Positions 1-8,327 of a stretch of DNA of 64,000 nucleotides are shown here, one piece after another (the first letter of the stretch is position 1; the number at the start of each line of letters is the position of its first letter). The stretch spans positions 1 to 64,000 of the forward strand of contig JAEUNZ010000041.1 in NCBI GenBank assembly GCA_016790965.1, written 5' to 3'. The position numbers and the translations under genes were made by a program. The notes under the pieces are model-generated. The model ran no database searches, was not told the origin of the DNA, and worked only from the letters and a program-made list of their open reading frames with translations. The stretch comes from SSSZ01 sp016790965. Lineage in GTDB: Bacteria > Pseudomonadota > Gammaproteobacteria > Burkholderiales > Rhodocyclaceae.

Positions 1-105
1 GGTGCTTTCCTCGGCGAGCATTGGGTCATCGCGGCGCTCGGTTTGACCGGCCTGTTCCTTCTGTCCCTGTCGCGGGCGTTGCGGGCATTCAGGGAAAGAG
101 AATGA
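1..105 (+). CDS. C-terminal fragment of a membrane protein (possibly MFS transporter)
   Basis: Only the last 34 codons are in the window, ending in TGA at 103-105. They encode a hydrophobic helix (residues near AALGLTGLFLLSL) followed by a short charged Arg/Glu-rich tail, which is how many 12-TM transporters end. The family cannot be fixed from so little sequence; MFS is a guess. IS debris follows within 50 bp, so the gene borders a rearranged zone. Confidence 0.4.
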   Translation, partial: GAFLGEHWVIAALGLTGLFLLSLSRALRAFRERE

Positions 106-179
106 GCGCTTTCCGGCCGGATGGATGGACGACGCCGGAACCGGTAAATGTCAAGCTAGTTGTCATATCAAGCAAAAGT

Positions 180-1247
180 TCAAGCAAATATTTGCACCTC
201 CTTTTCTAAACTCTCAAATTGCATTTTTCGCTCAGGATTGAGATAAACCTCGTCAACGGGGTTGAAGTTTTTGATCACACCAGACCAGCGCTCAGGGTGT
301 AGATCTTTTGCTCGCAGATAGAGTGTTTTTCTTTGGTCTAAGAGTTCTGTATCTTGACCTGCATGGCGCTGTGCGGGGGTAACAAATTGAATCGCACTAT
401 GCCGATGTTCTTCATTGTACCAATGCACTAATTGCGTGACACTGCGGCGCGCTGCGAGTAGATTTTCAAAGGCTGATAAGCTGTGCTCAGGGCGATATTT
501 TAGTGTCTTAAATAATGACTCTGAGTACGGGTTATCGTTTGATACGGCAGGGCGACTATATGATGTTGCAACGCCTAATTTCTGCAAACATGCGAGTAAT
601 CCAGCACTCTTCATTGCAGCACCGTTATCGCTATGTAGAACGACCTGATTTCGTGCAATGGATTCACGCAAACAAACATCTGTCATGAGGGCGGCAGCAT
701 GCTCGCCGGACTCTTCAGCGTAGACCTGCCAACCCACAATTTTTCTACTAAAAATATCCATCACGAGATAAAGATAAAAGTATTTCCCTTTAATCGTTGT
801 GGGAAGATATGTGATGTCCCAACTATAAACCTGATTAGGCGCAGTAGCATATAAAGCACGAGGTTTAACCCGCACTTGGGGTGGACGAGAAAGCGCTCTA
901 TGCCGTAATTGTTTTGCTTGTTTTAGATAGCGGTAAAAACTCGATTCTGACGCAATATAACGCCCTTGATCTGCCAATCTTGGCACAATTTGCGCAGGCG
1001 ATAAATGGGCAAACTCAGCTGAATTTGCCACATCGAATAACTCAGCTTGCTCAATATCCGTGAGCTTATTTGGCGGAGTGAATTCACGTAGAGTGCGCTT
1101 GTCAATGGATTGCGCCTGCTCTTGCCAGCGTGAGATCGTGCGAGGGCAAAGGCCGATAAGTTCGCATGCTTGTTGACGCGTGGCACCGGCTGTCTCTGCT
1201 TCGTTAATTAACGTCAAAATGTCTTGGCGCTGTGCAGGGGAATTCAT
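180..1247 (-). CDS. IS3-family transposase OrfB
   Basis: This is the catalytic subunit of an IS3-type transposase, 355 aa from the ATG at 1247. It has an N-terminal helix-turn-helix-like segment (RQQACELIGLCPRTISRW) and an rve integrase core. The DDE residues are visible as D in SWDITYLP, D in HSDNGAAM and E in YSESLFKTLK. The ATG overlaps the orfA stop as ATGA, so coupling or programmed frameshifting is possible. OrfB looks intact, but the element can no longer make full OrfA. Codon use is AT-rich compared with neighbours. Confidence 0.92.
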   Translation of the reverse strand: MNSPAQRQDILTLINEAETAGATRQQACELIGLCPRTISRWQEQAQSIDKRTLREFTPPNKLTDIEQAELFDVANSAEFAHLSPAQIVPRLADQGRYIASESSFYRYLKQAKQLRHRALSRPPQVRVKPRALYATAPNQVYSWDITYLPTTIKGKYFYLYLVMDIFSRKIVGWQVYAEESGEHAAALMTDVCLRESIARNQVVLHSDNGAAMKSAGLLACLQKLGVATSYSRPAVSNDNPYSESLFKTLKYRPEHSLSAFENLLAARRSVTQLVHWYNEEHRHSAIQFVTPAQRHAGQDTELLDQRKTLYLRAKDLHPERWSGVIKNFNPVDEVYLNPERKMQFESLEKEVQIFA

Positions 1248-1536
1248 TCTCCCTCGCCCTCCCACAGCGCCTGAAACTTTTTTTGTAGAACAAGCAAAGC
1301 AGCCGTTTCCGCCAAGGCTTTTTCTTTTCGTGTGAGTTGCTTTTGTAACTGTTGATTCTCATGCTTAAGCACCCGCACCTCATGCTGGGCTTCTTGCTGT
1401 GCAGCGCGAGGATTCGGACTGCAAAAGTCAGTACGCCATTGCTGCAATTGATGCGCAAACAAACCGCGTTCACGACACCATGCAGCCAACTTTGATTCAT
1501 CGAATAAATAGGTTTCCTGCGGTGGTTCCGGTCGTC
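1244..1536 (-). pseudogene. IS3-family transposase OrfA, 5' end missing
   Basis: The frame reads toward TGA at 1244-1246 and encodes the second half of an OrfA: an ESKLAAWCRERGL helix-turn-helix fragment, then a Gln/Lys-rich leucine-zipper stretch (LKHENQQLQKQL) and a KALAETAALLVLQKK tail. The usual first 30-50 residues with an ATG are absent. In-frame sequence continues upstream only to 1536, where the neighbouring IS begins. A TTG at 1487-1489 could start a short product, but that would not be full OrfA. Confidence 0.75.
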
Positions 1537-1767
1537 TGGACAGCCACCGGGGTGGAATAAGCTAAGGCCGGTGGTTGGGTGAGGGTTTTGACTTTCCCGG
1601 ATTTTATACAGATTGGCTGGCGCGCTGTGGAGCTTGTGGGCAGCTGCCGGCCTGTGGGCGGGCGGTGGGAAACGCAACGCGTTTTCCACGGGCCGTCCAC
1701 AGGATTGCGCGCAGCGCAAAGGCGGGAATCGGCGCAGCCGACTGTCCACAAATCCACAGTGCATCGT

Positions 1768-2601
1768 TCAGGCCGCCTTCGCCGCAGATTGGGCGAGCTG
1801 GCCGAAGTACGCCTCGTCCGGCGTCTGCCAGGACAGCGACTGGTGCGGCCGCCGGCGGTTGTACCAGTCGAAGCACTCGATGAGACTTCGTTTCTGCTCG
1901 ATGCCGTTGGCGGTCGGACGCAGATAGACCCACTCGTGCTTGACCGTCCACCACAGCCGCTCGACGAAGATGTTGTCGTGGCAGCGCCCGCGGCCGTCCA
2001 TGCTGACGCGGATAGCGTGCGCTTTCAGGACGCCGGTGAATTCCTCGCTGGTGAATTGGCTGCCCTGGTCGGTGTTGAAGATTTCCGGGTTGCCGTACCG
2101 GGCGATGGCTTCCTGGAGCGCCGCCACGCAGAAGTCTGCCGTCAGCGTGTTGGACAGCCGCCACGCCAGCACCCGTCGGGTCGCCCAGTCGAGGATGGCG
2201 ACCAGGTACAGGAACCCTTTCTGCATCGGAATGTAGGTGATGTCGGTGGCCCACACCTGGTTCGGCCGGTCGATGACCCGGCCGCGCAGCAGGTAGGGAT
2301 AGATTTTGTGTTCGGGGTGGGGCCGGCTGGTGTCGGGCTTGGGGGTGATCGCCCACAGTCCCAGCTTCTTCATCAGCCGCCGGATGTGCCGCCGGCCAAC
2401 TTCGATGCCTTCCCGGGCCAACATTACCCGCAGCCGCCGGCTGCCGTAGATCGGGTGCTCGGTGAAAATCCGGTCCAGCCGCTTCAGGAGATCGGCCTCC
2501 CGGGGCGAGTCCGGCCGCGGCCGGTAGTAGAGGCTGCTGCGCGAGACGCCCAGCAGTTGGCTTTGCCGTTGAAGGGACAGCTCCGCATTCGGCTTGATCA
2601 T
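1768..2601 (-). CDS. IS3-family transposase OrfB (second element)
   Basis: A 277-aa DDE transposase subunit with an N-terminal HTH_21-type region (ELSLQRQSQLLGVSRSSLYY) and an rve domain. Catalytic D, D and E lie in ATDITYIP, FNTDQGSQFT and FVERLWWTVK. The start is set at the ATG at 2601 because it overlaps the orfA stop as ATGA; the same frame is open further upstream but antisense-like in composition. It appears intact and could be active together with orfA. Confidence 0.93.
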   Translation of the reverse strand: MIKPNAELSLQRQSQLLGVSRSSLYYRPRPDSPREADLLKRLDRIFTEHPIYGSRRLRVMLAREGIEVGRRHIRRLMKKLGLWAITPKPDTSRPHPEHKIYPYLLRGRVIDRPNQVWATDITYIPMQKGFLYLVAILDWATRRVLAWRLSNTLTADFCVAALQEAIARYGNPEIFNTDQGSQFTSEEFTGVLKAHAIRVSMDGRGRCHDNIFVERLWWTVKHEWVYLRPTANGIEQKRSLIECFDWYNRRRPHQSLSWQTPDEAYFGQLAQSAAKAA

Positions 2602-2903
2602 TGCCCGCCTTTCAGCAGCCGGGCAATGGCGGGCTGTCCCGCCAAGAAATCCCGTTCGACCTGCAATTGCCCAATCTTCTGGTGCAGCCGGTCGATGGTC
2701 TTCTGCGGGTCGGCGGCGGTCTTGTTGCCCCGCTCGAACAACTCCCCGGCGCGTTTCATCAGCTCCTGCTTCCAGGTGCTGATCATCGTCGGATGCACCC
2801 CGTATTCCGCCGACAGCTCCGCCAGGGTCTTCTCCCCTGACAGCGCCGCCATCGCGACTTGCGCCTTGAACTGCGCTCCGTGTTGCTTGCGTTTCACGCC
2901 CAT
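2598..2903 (-). CDS. IS3-family transposase OrfA (second element)
   Basis: A 101-aa protein with a transposase_8/HTH_Tnp_1 domain (residues ~5-55: FKAQVAMAALSGEKTLAELSAEYGVHPTMISTWKQEL) and a coiled-coil tail (QKTIDRLHQKIGQLQVE) for dimerisation with OrfB. It begins at the ATG at 2903 and ends in TGA overlapping the orfB ATG. The combination of OrfA and OrfB is standard for IS3 elements. Confidence 0.93.
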   Translation of the reverse strand: MGVKRKQHGAQFKAQVAMAALSGEKTLAELSAEYGVHPTMISTWKQELMKRAGELFERGNKTAADPQKTIDRLHQKIGQLQVERDFLAGQPAIARLLKGGQ

Positions 2904-2931
2904 GTTTCCTGCCTTCTCGGTTCAATCGGCC

Positions 2932-3351
2932 TTAGCTTATCCGACTGTCCGAAAAACCGGGACCGCCACATTCAACGAGGGCCGCAACCGCCGCATCGCG
3001 CCCGGCGAACTCGGTGGCCGTGTTCATGATCAGGCAGCCTTTGGGACAGTCGGTTCCGCGCGCCTCCTTTGCAACACTGCGCAGGAACTGGCGGAGAAAT
3101 GACAAACCGCTCGGGGCCGCTGCCAGCGTTCGCATCATGCGGGCGGCCTGGTGCTTGCGGAAGCGGGCAAGGCAGGTCTCGAACAACTGCTGCTTGCTGC
3201 CAAAGGCTTGATAGAAACTGCTCTTCGAAAGGTTCATCGCCGCCAGAAGATCCTGTAGCGAGGTGGCTTCGAAGCCCTGACGCCAAAAAACCTCCATCGC
3301 CGCGTCGAGCACGGCTTCAGGATCGAATTCAAGTGGGCGTCCAAGACTCAT
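2932..3351 (-). pseudogene. TetR-family repressor, C-terminus replaced by IS sequence
   Basis: The N-terminal TetR DNA-binding domain is complete: EFDPEAVLDAAMEVFWRQGFEATSLQDLLAAMNLSKSSFYQAFGSK, residues ~6-50. The ligand-binding domain runs only to about residue 130 (CPKGCLIMNTATEFAG), after which the frame enters the IS end and stops at 2932. Total length is 139 residues; family members are usually 190-200, so 50-60 residues are missing. It starts at the ATG at 3351. A palindrome lies 12 bp upstream. The product may still bind DNA but has probably lost ligand response and dimerisation helices. Confidence 0.8.
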
Positions 3352-3362
3352 GAATTGATTAT

Positions 3363-3378
3363 TGGACTGATACGTCCA
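3363..3378. promoter_or_regulatory. Candidate TetR operator
   Basis: Inverted repeat TGGAC-6 nt-GTCCA in the AT-rich gap between the divergent tetR start (3351) and the small gene starting at 3467. Position and symmetry fit an autoregulatory TetR operator. The arms are only 5 bp, so this is a modest call. Confidence 0.4.
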
Positions 3379-3466
3379 TAAATCAAGTACAATTTCACTG
3401 AAGTTTTCATTCACGTTCAGCCAACCGCATTTGCTTGCGGACTGGCAACGCCTGCGAGGCAACAAA

Positions 3467-3763
3467 ATGGTGATCACTGAGGCTCGCGAACTGCACCGTG
3501 ACGTTACCGCAACGCTGACCGAGTTTGTCCGCGCGCTTGCGGCGGCATTTCCGGGCGCCCTTGAACAGGAAGGCAATCGTTACCGCGTTCACGATGCCAC
3601 GGCCGCGATGGAGTTGCAGATCAGCCCGGGTCCCAATCGAAATATCGCCAGTCTGTCGTTGCCGACACTCGCCGTTATCATTCGCTTTACGGCGGGCGAA
3701 GCGCCCGCATGCGCCGCCCTGCTGGCGCATCTTGATCGCTATCTGCATCGCGGCGGCGGTTAG
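3467..3763 (+). CDS. Conserved-looking small protein of unknown function
   Basis: 98 aa from the ATG at 3467, which has GAGG 8 nt upstream; an in-frame TTG at 3431 has no such site. The protein is soluble, with an amphipathic N-terminal helix (EARELHRDVTATLTEFVRALAAAFPGA) followed by a beta-rich part and a short C-terminal helix. No known domain is recognised. It is divergent from the truncated tetR and ends directly against the stop of the convergent patatin gene (stops at 3761-3763 and 3764-3766). It may be the original target of the TetR protein, which is inference from layout only. Confidence 0.65.
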   Translation: MVITEARELHRDVTATLTEFVRALAAAFPGALEQEGNRYRVHDATAAMELQISPGPNRNIASLSLPTLAVIIRFTAGEAPACAALLAHLDRYLHRGGG

Positions 3764-4945
3764 CTAGACGGTCGAACCCCGCAAGGGCTCGGCTGAAGCG
3801 GTTTGCGGCGGCATCGGTGGCAGTGACGTAAAGTCATGCAGGACTACGCCTTCCTCCGGTCCGATGGGCGCCAGCCAGGGCTGTGCGGCGAGCGCACGTA
3901 GCGTATCCAGGCAACCTGCGGTCCAGCGCTGGACGATTCGCGACGGTGTGAAATCGATATCTTTGGCGTGATCTTCGGCCTCCAGCCTCGGCGCCTGCAG
4001 GCGCACGAGGTGGTAGACGCTGCGGCAACCGTTGCCGATGATTTCTCTCAACTCCGGGTCGTTCCGGTCGGTTTCGGGCAGTCGTCGTGCGAGCAGCAGG
4101 ATGTCGTGGCGGAGTCGATGCAGCGTCTGCTCCAGATGGGCAAGCGTATCGACCCGACTGGCATACTGCACCTCCTTCGCGCGACGGAGGACGTCGGCCA
4201 GGGTGGTAGGCGGCGAATCTCTTTCCGGCCAGAGGGTCGCGAGAAAGCACAGGGAATGGCGACGAGGCGTATCGCGCAGCACCCATTCGAGCGGCGTATT
4301 GGAGCAAATCCCTCCGTCCCAGTAACGCTGACCGTCGATTTCAACCGGGGCGAAAGCCGGTGGCAGCGCGCCGCTGGCCAGAATGTGATCGACTCGAATC
4401 TTGTCGTGCCGCGAATCGAAATAGCGGATCTTTGATGTTTCCACGTTGACGGCGCCTACCGAGAGTCGTACCGGTGACTTCACGAGGAAATCAAAGTCGA
4501 TCAATTCGAGCAAGGTCTCGCGCAGGGCAGAAGTGTCGTAGAAACTTGCCTCATCCGCATGCACAGGAAGGCCCAGCCCAAAAACGCTGCCAAGCCGCGG
4601 GTGAAAAAATGCCGGAACACCGAAGACAGTCGCCGCCATTGCGTTCCAACGATGAAGCATTCCGCTTGCCGACACTTCCTCGACAGGGTCGCCAAATGCG
4701 CCGGCTGACCAGTCCTTTCCGATCCTTGCCCAAAATTCGAAGAGGTGTTCCATTCGCCGCTCGGGAGGGTTGCCCGCGATCAGCGCCGCATTGATGGCGC
4801 CTATCGAAGTGCCGACCACCCAGTCAGGTTGATGGCCATTCCGTTCCAGAGCCTCGAAAACCCCGGCCTGATAGGCGCCGAGCGCGCCGCCGCCTTGCAA
4901 CAACAGCACCGTCTGTTTCGGTTCGACAATCGCTTTCGTTTCCAT
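3764..4945 (-). CDS. Patatin-like phospholipase with DUF3734-type C-terminus
   Basis: A 393-aa serine acyl hydrolase expected to act on membrane lipids. The oxyanion-hole loop is LLQGGGALGAYQAGV (residues ~15-29), the nucleophile elbow is GTSIG, and the catalytic Asp is in YWDGGICSNTP, giving the Ser-Asp dyad of the patatin fold. The C-terminal ~150 residues (LATLWPERDSPPTTLADVLRRAKEVQYASR onward) match the DUF3734 extension of bacterial patatins. The ATG at 4945 has GAGGGAG upstream; the gene lies 11 bp after the preceding gene of the operon. No signal peptide is seen, so it is probably cytoplasmic or peripheral. Confidence 0.9.
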   Translation of the reverse strand: METKAIVEPKQTVLLLQGGGALGAYQAGVFEALERNGHQPDWVVGTSIGAINAALIAGNPPERRMEHLFEFWARIGKDWSAGAFGDPVEEVSASGMLHRWNAMAATVFGVPAFFHPRLGSVFGLGLPVHADEASFYDTSALRETLLELIDFDFLVKSPVRLSVGAVNVETSKIRYFDSRHDKIRVDHILASGALPPAFAPVEIDGQRYWDGGICSNTPLEWVLRDTPRRHSLCFLATLWPERDSPPTTLADVLRRAKEVQYASRVDTLAHLEQTLHRLRHDILLLARRLPETDRNDPELREIIGNGCRSVYHLVRLQAPRLEAEDHAKDIDFTPSRIVQRWTAGCLDTLRALAAQPWLAPIGPEEGVVLHDFTSLPPMPPQTASAEPLRGSTV

Positions 4946-4956
4946 GCCTGCTCCCT

Positions 4957-5901
4957 CTAGTTCCGGTCGAAACAGCAAAATGCCCGGTCAAAACGATAAT
5001 TCGGGCCAAGAACGATCCGCTCGAAATAGGAGACGTAGGCAGGGCTTCCGGGTGGCCAGTTGGCGAGGAAGTGTGCTTTCCATTGCAGATGGTCGTAGTC
5101 CAGCGGCAGTGCGTCGACGAAATGCCCATTCCACTGATGGCCATACAGCGGCCGAACGGGCGACGGACGCGGCGAGATCCGGGTGACGATGCCAAAACGG
5201 CTGCCGAGGATGTTGGGCATGCCGGCCGCGCCATTGTTGGCGACCAGACGAACCCCACCGAAATCGAAACATCGCATGGCCGGAAGGCAGGTGTGGCTGG
5301 AGGCAAACACATCGACGTCGGCATCAACGAAGGCGCTGGCGAGCCAGTCCTGATGCTCGGTCGCAAGCAGTGCATCGACATCGAAGCGCCAACCCGCCAG
5401 GGCATTGGCGTCGCCGTGGACGACGCCAACGCGCAGATCACCAACGCGGTACCGGGCGATCATCGGCAGCCTTCCCAGCGCGGCGAGAAGGTCGGGATGG
5501 CGTGCCGCCGTGCGCTTCAGCGTGGCGTGAATCCGGTTGGACCGTTCGACAACGTCATGACTGACCGTGTCCGGGTAAGCGCAGCCACATCCGGCATCGC
5601 CGGACTCATCATTCAACTCGGCTTCGACATTGCCCAGGATCGCGTCGTGACGAAGGATTCTCTCGTTGATCGCACGAAAGCCTGCGTCGTCAATATTGAA
5701 CCAATTGAAATCACCGTTGAAGCAGATCGTCGTCGCGCCGGACTCCTTTGCCGCCATCGCCTCGACGGCATCGAGCGCGAGCGGGTTGCCGTAAAGCCCC
5801 CCGACTGCGTACAAGGTTTCGGCCGATCGTTCGGGCGCCTTGGCAATGGCTCGGGCGCCGTAGTGGTAGCGAAGCGGGCAACTGCGCCCCGCCTGCGTCA
5901 T
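4957..5901 (-). CDS. Calcineurin-like metallophosphoesterase-fold protein with degenerate first motif
   Basis: 314 aa from the ATG at 5901, which overlaps the upstream symporter stop as ATGA. Family landmarks are recognisable in order: a segment where DxHGNxxAL is expected reads GLYGNPLAL (residues ~33-42), then CFNGDFNWF, ILGNVEAEL, VVHGD and SSHTC in place of GHTH. The metal-binding Asp and His of the first motif are replaced, and GHTH is altered, so catalysis may be changed or lost. Otherwise the length and spacing fit Metallophos_2 proteins. The substrate is unknown. It is co-transcribed with a symporter and an ArsS-like protein upstream and a patatin downstream. Confidence 0.65.
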   Translation of the reverse strand: MTQAGRSCPLRYHYGARAIAKAPERSAETLYAVGGLYGNPLALDAVEAMAAKESGATTICFNGDFNWFNIDDAGFRAINERILRHDAILGNVEAELNDESGDAGCGCAYPDTVSHDVVERSNRIHATLKRTAARHPDLLAALGRLPMIARYRVGDLRVGVVHGDANALAGWRFDVDALLATEHQDWLASAFVDADVDVFASSHTCLPAMRCFDFGGVRLVANNGAAGMPNILGSRFGIVTRISPRPSPVRPLYGHQWNGHFVDALPLDYDHLQWKAHFLANWPPGSPAYVSYFERIVLGPNYRFDRAFCCFDRN

Positions 5902-7295
5902 GCCGCGATCCCGGTTGTACTCAGGCGGTAGCGCGGCAAGAGCAGTGGCAGGAAAAACGCAGCGGTGCAAAGCAACAAGCCATAGAGATTCGTGCCAAGA
6001 AGGACACCGTACTTGCCGCTGCCGATCGCCCAACTCGCCGGAATCAGATTGATCGCCTGCAGGATGCCGAGACCCATTCCGGTCCAGAAAGCCAGATGGA
6101 ACGAAAGCGGCGAATAGCCGACGCGGTGTGAAAACAGGAAGATCGGCGCCAGTCCGATGACCATCGTACCGCTGATCGTGGTCGCCTTCAGGATGTCGGT
6201 TCCGGCGATCATCGGCAGGTTGCCGACCGCCGCAAAAATCACCATCGTCACCAGGCCGATGCTGATTGCCCGCGGAGACGGCGCTCGCCCGGCAAGGAGT
6301 GGCAACTCCAGGGCCACCGATTTCGACAGCGACGAGAAGGTTGAGTCGAGCGTTGATGCGGCCGAAGAGATCATCACCGCGACCATCGCGAAGAAGCCGG
6401 CAAAGCCGAGACTGCGCGCCACGTCGGCCGGAATGTTGCTGCTCGGCTTCATGCCTTCCAGCCGGGCATGCACGCCGACCAGGCTGAACGCGAGAATCGC
6501 CAGAAAGCCCAGAGCGCCGGCAACGATGAAGGCGCGCAACATGGTCTTCTCGCGGGTGATGAAGCCGCGGTCGGTCAGCACCGGATCATGGAAGGGATAT
6601 GACACCACTTGCAGCAGGGCAACCAGCAGCAGGTCCATGCCGCCGGCGAGCGTGAAACTGCCTTCACTCAACAGGCGAGCCGGGTCATGCGATGGCAGAA
6701 CCATGGCGACGACGACGCCGAGAAAAAGAAGAAAGACGACGGCCTGAATGACATCGGTGAAGATCGAGCTGCGCAAGCCGCCCTTCAGGCTGTAGAACAG
6801 CACCACGGCCGTAAACAGCAGCGCGGCACCGATGAAACCCGCCGATCCTGATTCGCCATAGTAGCCGCCGACCACCGCGGTGTTGCTCCAGACCTCGTTG
6901 AACAGCCGGACCAGGATTGCTGCCGAGAAGGCCAGGGCCGCAGCGCGCCCGTACTTGCCGATCAGAAACGGGACGAGACCGGTGGCGCCTTCGCGCGTCC
7001 GCAGTCGGTAGATGACCCAGCCGGCGACCGGAATCGACAACCAGTAGGTGGCGTAGGCCAGGCCACCGACGATGCCGTAAGTCGCACCGAGATTGGCGGC
7101 GTTGGTGACCGATTTGGCGAAGATCCAACTGATGAAGATGCTCATCATCAACGCCCACTCCGAAGCCGGCCGGCCGTGTTCGTCATGGCCCCGGAAGAAT
7201 CCGGCGTTGTCGGTGGTCTTTGGCGAGACGACGTACATCACGGCGCCGAAAACCAGCAGGAATCCCCAGAAGAACAGCCCTTGCAGTTCAGTCAT
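5898..7295 (-). CDS. Sodium:solute symporter family (SSS) transporter
   Basis: 465 aa and about 13 hydrophobic helices, typical of the SSS/SLC5 family. Recognisable stretches include the N-terminal helix GLFFWGFLLVFGAVMYVVSP, WALMMSIFISWIFAKSVTNAANLGATYG (TM2-3, sodium-site region) and ISSAASTLDSTFSSLSKSVALEL (TM8 Ser-rich sodium site). The ATG at 7295 has GAGG 10 nt upstream; a TTG at 7313 is less likely. The substrate cannot be named. The gene lies 24 bp after the ArsS-like gene and is coupled to the metallophosphoesterase-like gene, so the substrate may relate to that pathway. Confidence 0.88.
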   Translation of the reverse strand: MTELQGLFFWGFLLVFGAVMYVVSPKTTDNAGFFRGHDEHGRPASEWALMMSIFISWIFAKSVTNAANLGATYGIVGGLAYATYWLSIPVAGWVIYRLRTREGATGLVPFLIGKYGRAAALAFSAAILVRLFNEVWSNTAVVGGYYGESGSAGFIGAALLFTAVVLFYSLKGGLRSSIFTDVIQAVVFLLFLGVVVAMVLPSHDPARLLSEGSFTLAGGMDLLLVALLQVVSYPFHDPVLTDRGFITREKTMLRAFIVAGALGFLAILAFSLVGVHARLEGMKPSSNIPADVARSLGFAGFFAMVAVMISSAASTLDSTFSSLSKSVALELPLLAGRAPSPRAISIGLVTMVIFAAVGNLPMIAGTDILKATTISGTMVIGLAPIFLFSHRVGYSPLSFHLAFWTGMGLGILQAINLIPASWAIGSGKYGVLLGTNLYGLLLCTAAFFLPLLLPRYRLSTTGIAA

Positions 7296-7319
7296 GTGGT
7301 TTGCCTCGTTCAAGCTTGA

Positions 7320-8327
7320 TCAGACGCCACAGGTCGGGGCGGCTGCGGTTTCGTGGCCCAGCGCCCCGCCGCAACTCGATCCCTGCCCGGCCGTACAGCC
7401 ATAGCAGTGATCGGCAACGCGAATCGGCCCGCCGTCGAGCGCGCTTGTGGTCGCGTCGGTGATGTGCAGGCGCGTTTTGCGGGCGGTGCCTGCACCATGG
7501 ATCGACAGCCCGAGCTGCTGATTGAAATCACAGTCGTAGAGGTAGCCCTGCCAATCGACGCTGATCAGATTGCGACACATCACGGCGGCAAGGTTGTCGC
7601 TGCGATGGGCGTCGCGCAGGGTGCCCATGTAGCTGTTGAACTGCCCTTTCGAAATCAGCATGCTGCCGAAGCGCTGAATCGGCATGTTGGCCAGCGTGAA
7701 TAGCTGGTTGAAGACGACGCCGAAGTGTTCGATCAGATGGGTCTTGTAGGCGACTTCGAGCGGCCCCTGCGGCGGTGGCAGGCTTGGCCCCTGTGGATTG
7801 AAAACCAGATTGAGTATGAGTCCGCTGCCGGCCTGTCCGTAGCCGAGGGCATTCAGCCGCATGAGGCTGCGGATGCTGGCGTCGAAGGTACCCTTGCCGC
7901 GCTGCTGGTCGACGTTTTCTTCGAGATAGCATGGCAGCGAAGCGACGATCTCGACCTGGTGCAAGGCCATGAAATCGGCCATCGCCTCGAATCCGGGTTC
8001 TTCCAGAATGGTCAGATTGCAGCGATCGATGACCCTCAGGCCACGCGCTCGCGCCGCCACCACCAGCCGCTGGAAATTCGGGTTGAGTTCCGGGGCGCCC
8101 CCGGTCAGATCGATCGCGGTAATCTCGGGGCTTGCCGCGATAAACGCGAGGACCGCGTCGACCGTCTCGGACGTCATTTCTTCCTTGCGTCCCGGACCGG
8201 CATTGACGTGACAGTGCAGGCAACTCTGGTTACAGCGATAACCAAGGTTCAGCTGGAGCGTCTCGACCGCGCGCCGCTTGAGGTGCGGGAAGTCGGTGCG
8301 TCTTAGCAGAGGAAGGGTGGCGTGCAT
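7320..8327 (-). CDS. arsS: ArsS-like radical SAM protein (DUF3641-type C-terminus)
   Basis: 335 aa. The radical SAM 4Fe-4S motif is CNQSCLHC (residues ~33-40), followed by DLTGGAPELNPNF, LPCYLEENVDQQRGKG and a C-terminal Cys-rich block DHCYGCTAGQGSSCGG. This architecture is that of the ArsS/rSAM_SeCys family, in which cyanobacterial ArsS is linked to arsenosugar synthesis; some homologues are selenoproteins, but no in-frame TGA occurs here. No arsM methyltransferase is in the window, so the arsenosugar role is not supported by context. The gene is divergent from the NPCAAK-repeat genes and heads an operon with a symporter. Start is the ATG at 8327 with GGAG upstream. Confidence 0.85.
   Translation of the reverse strand: MHATLPLLRRTDFPHLKRRAVETLQLNLGYRCNQSCLHCHVNAGPGRKEEMTSETVDAVLAFIAASPEITAIDLTGGAPELNPNFQRLVVAARARGLRVIDRCNLTILEEPGFEAMADFMALHQVEIVASLPCYLEENVDQQRGKGTFDASIRSLMRLNALGYGQAGSGLILNLVFNPQGPSLPPPQGPLEVAYKTHLIEHFGVVFNQLFTLANMPIQRFGSMLISKGQFNSYMGTLRDAHRSDNLAAVMCRNLISVDWQGYLYDCDFNQQLGLSIHGAGTARKTRLHITDATTSALDGGPIRVADHCYGCTAGQGSSCGGALGHETAAAPTCGV

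Larger units (their letters stand above)
149..1536 (-). mobile_element. IS3-family element, truncated at its orfA end
   Basis: This stretch holds a complete transposase orfB and a 5'-truncated orfA on the minus strand. A TGTCAAGCTAG motif at 149 is a plausible outer terminus. The other end is lost: element sequence stops at 1536, where the terminal repeat of a second IS begins, and the missing orfA start does not reappear beyond that IS. The sequence is clearly more AT-rich than the surrounding genes, which points to recent arrival from another genome. Both outer boundaries are inferred. Confidence 0.7.
1537..2951 (-). mobile_element. Second IS3-family element, about 1.4 kb, with both inverted repeats
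   Basis: The termini are TGGACAG at 1537 and CTGTCC(G) ending at 2950-2951. Both ends share the motif ATAAGCTAAGGCCG just inside (1557-1570, and its complement near 2928-2941); the 1537 end has a short extra GC palindrome between the two blocks. It encodes orfA (2598-2903) and orfB (1768-2601). The 230 bp between orfB and the 1537 end are non-coding and contain a hairpin (GTGGGAAACGC at 1665-1675 with GCGTTTTCCAC at 1679-1689). No matching target duplication flanks it, and each side is a different truncated gene. Confidence 0.8.

Noticed and set aside
1579..3102. 507-codon plus-strand frame across the second IS
   Set aside because: Antisense to transposase genes and spans the IS boundary; no recognisable domain.
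7320..8327. Selenoprotein form of the ArsS-like enzyme
   Set aside because: The frame has ordinary Cys codons throughout and no internal TGA.
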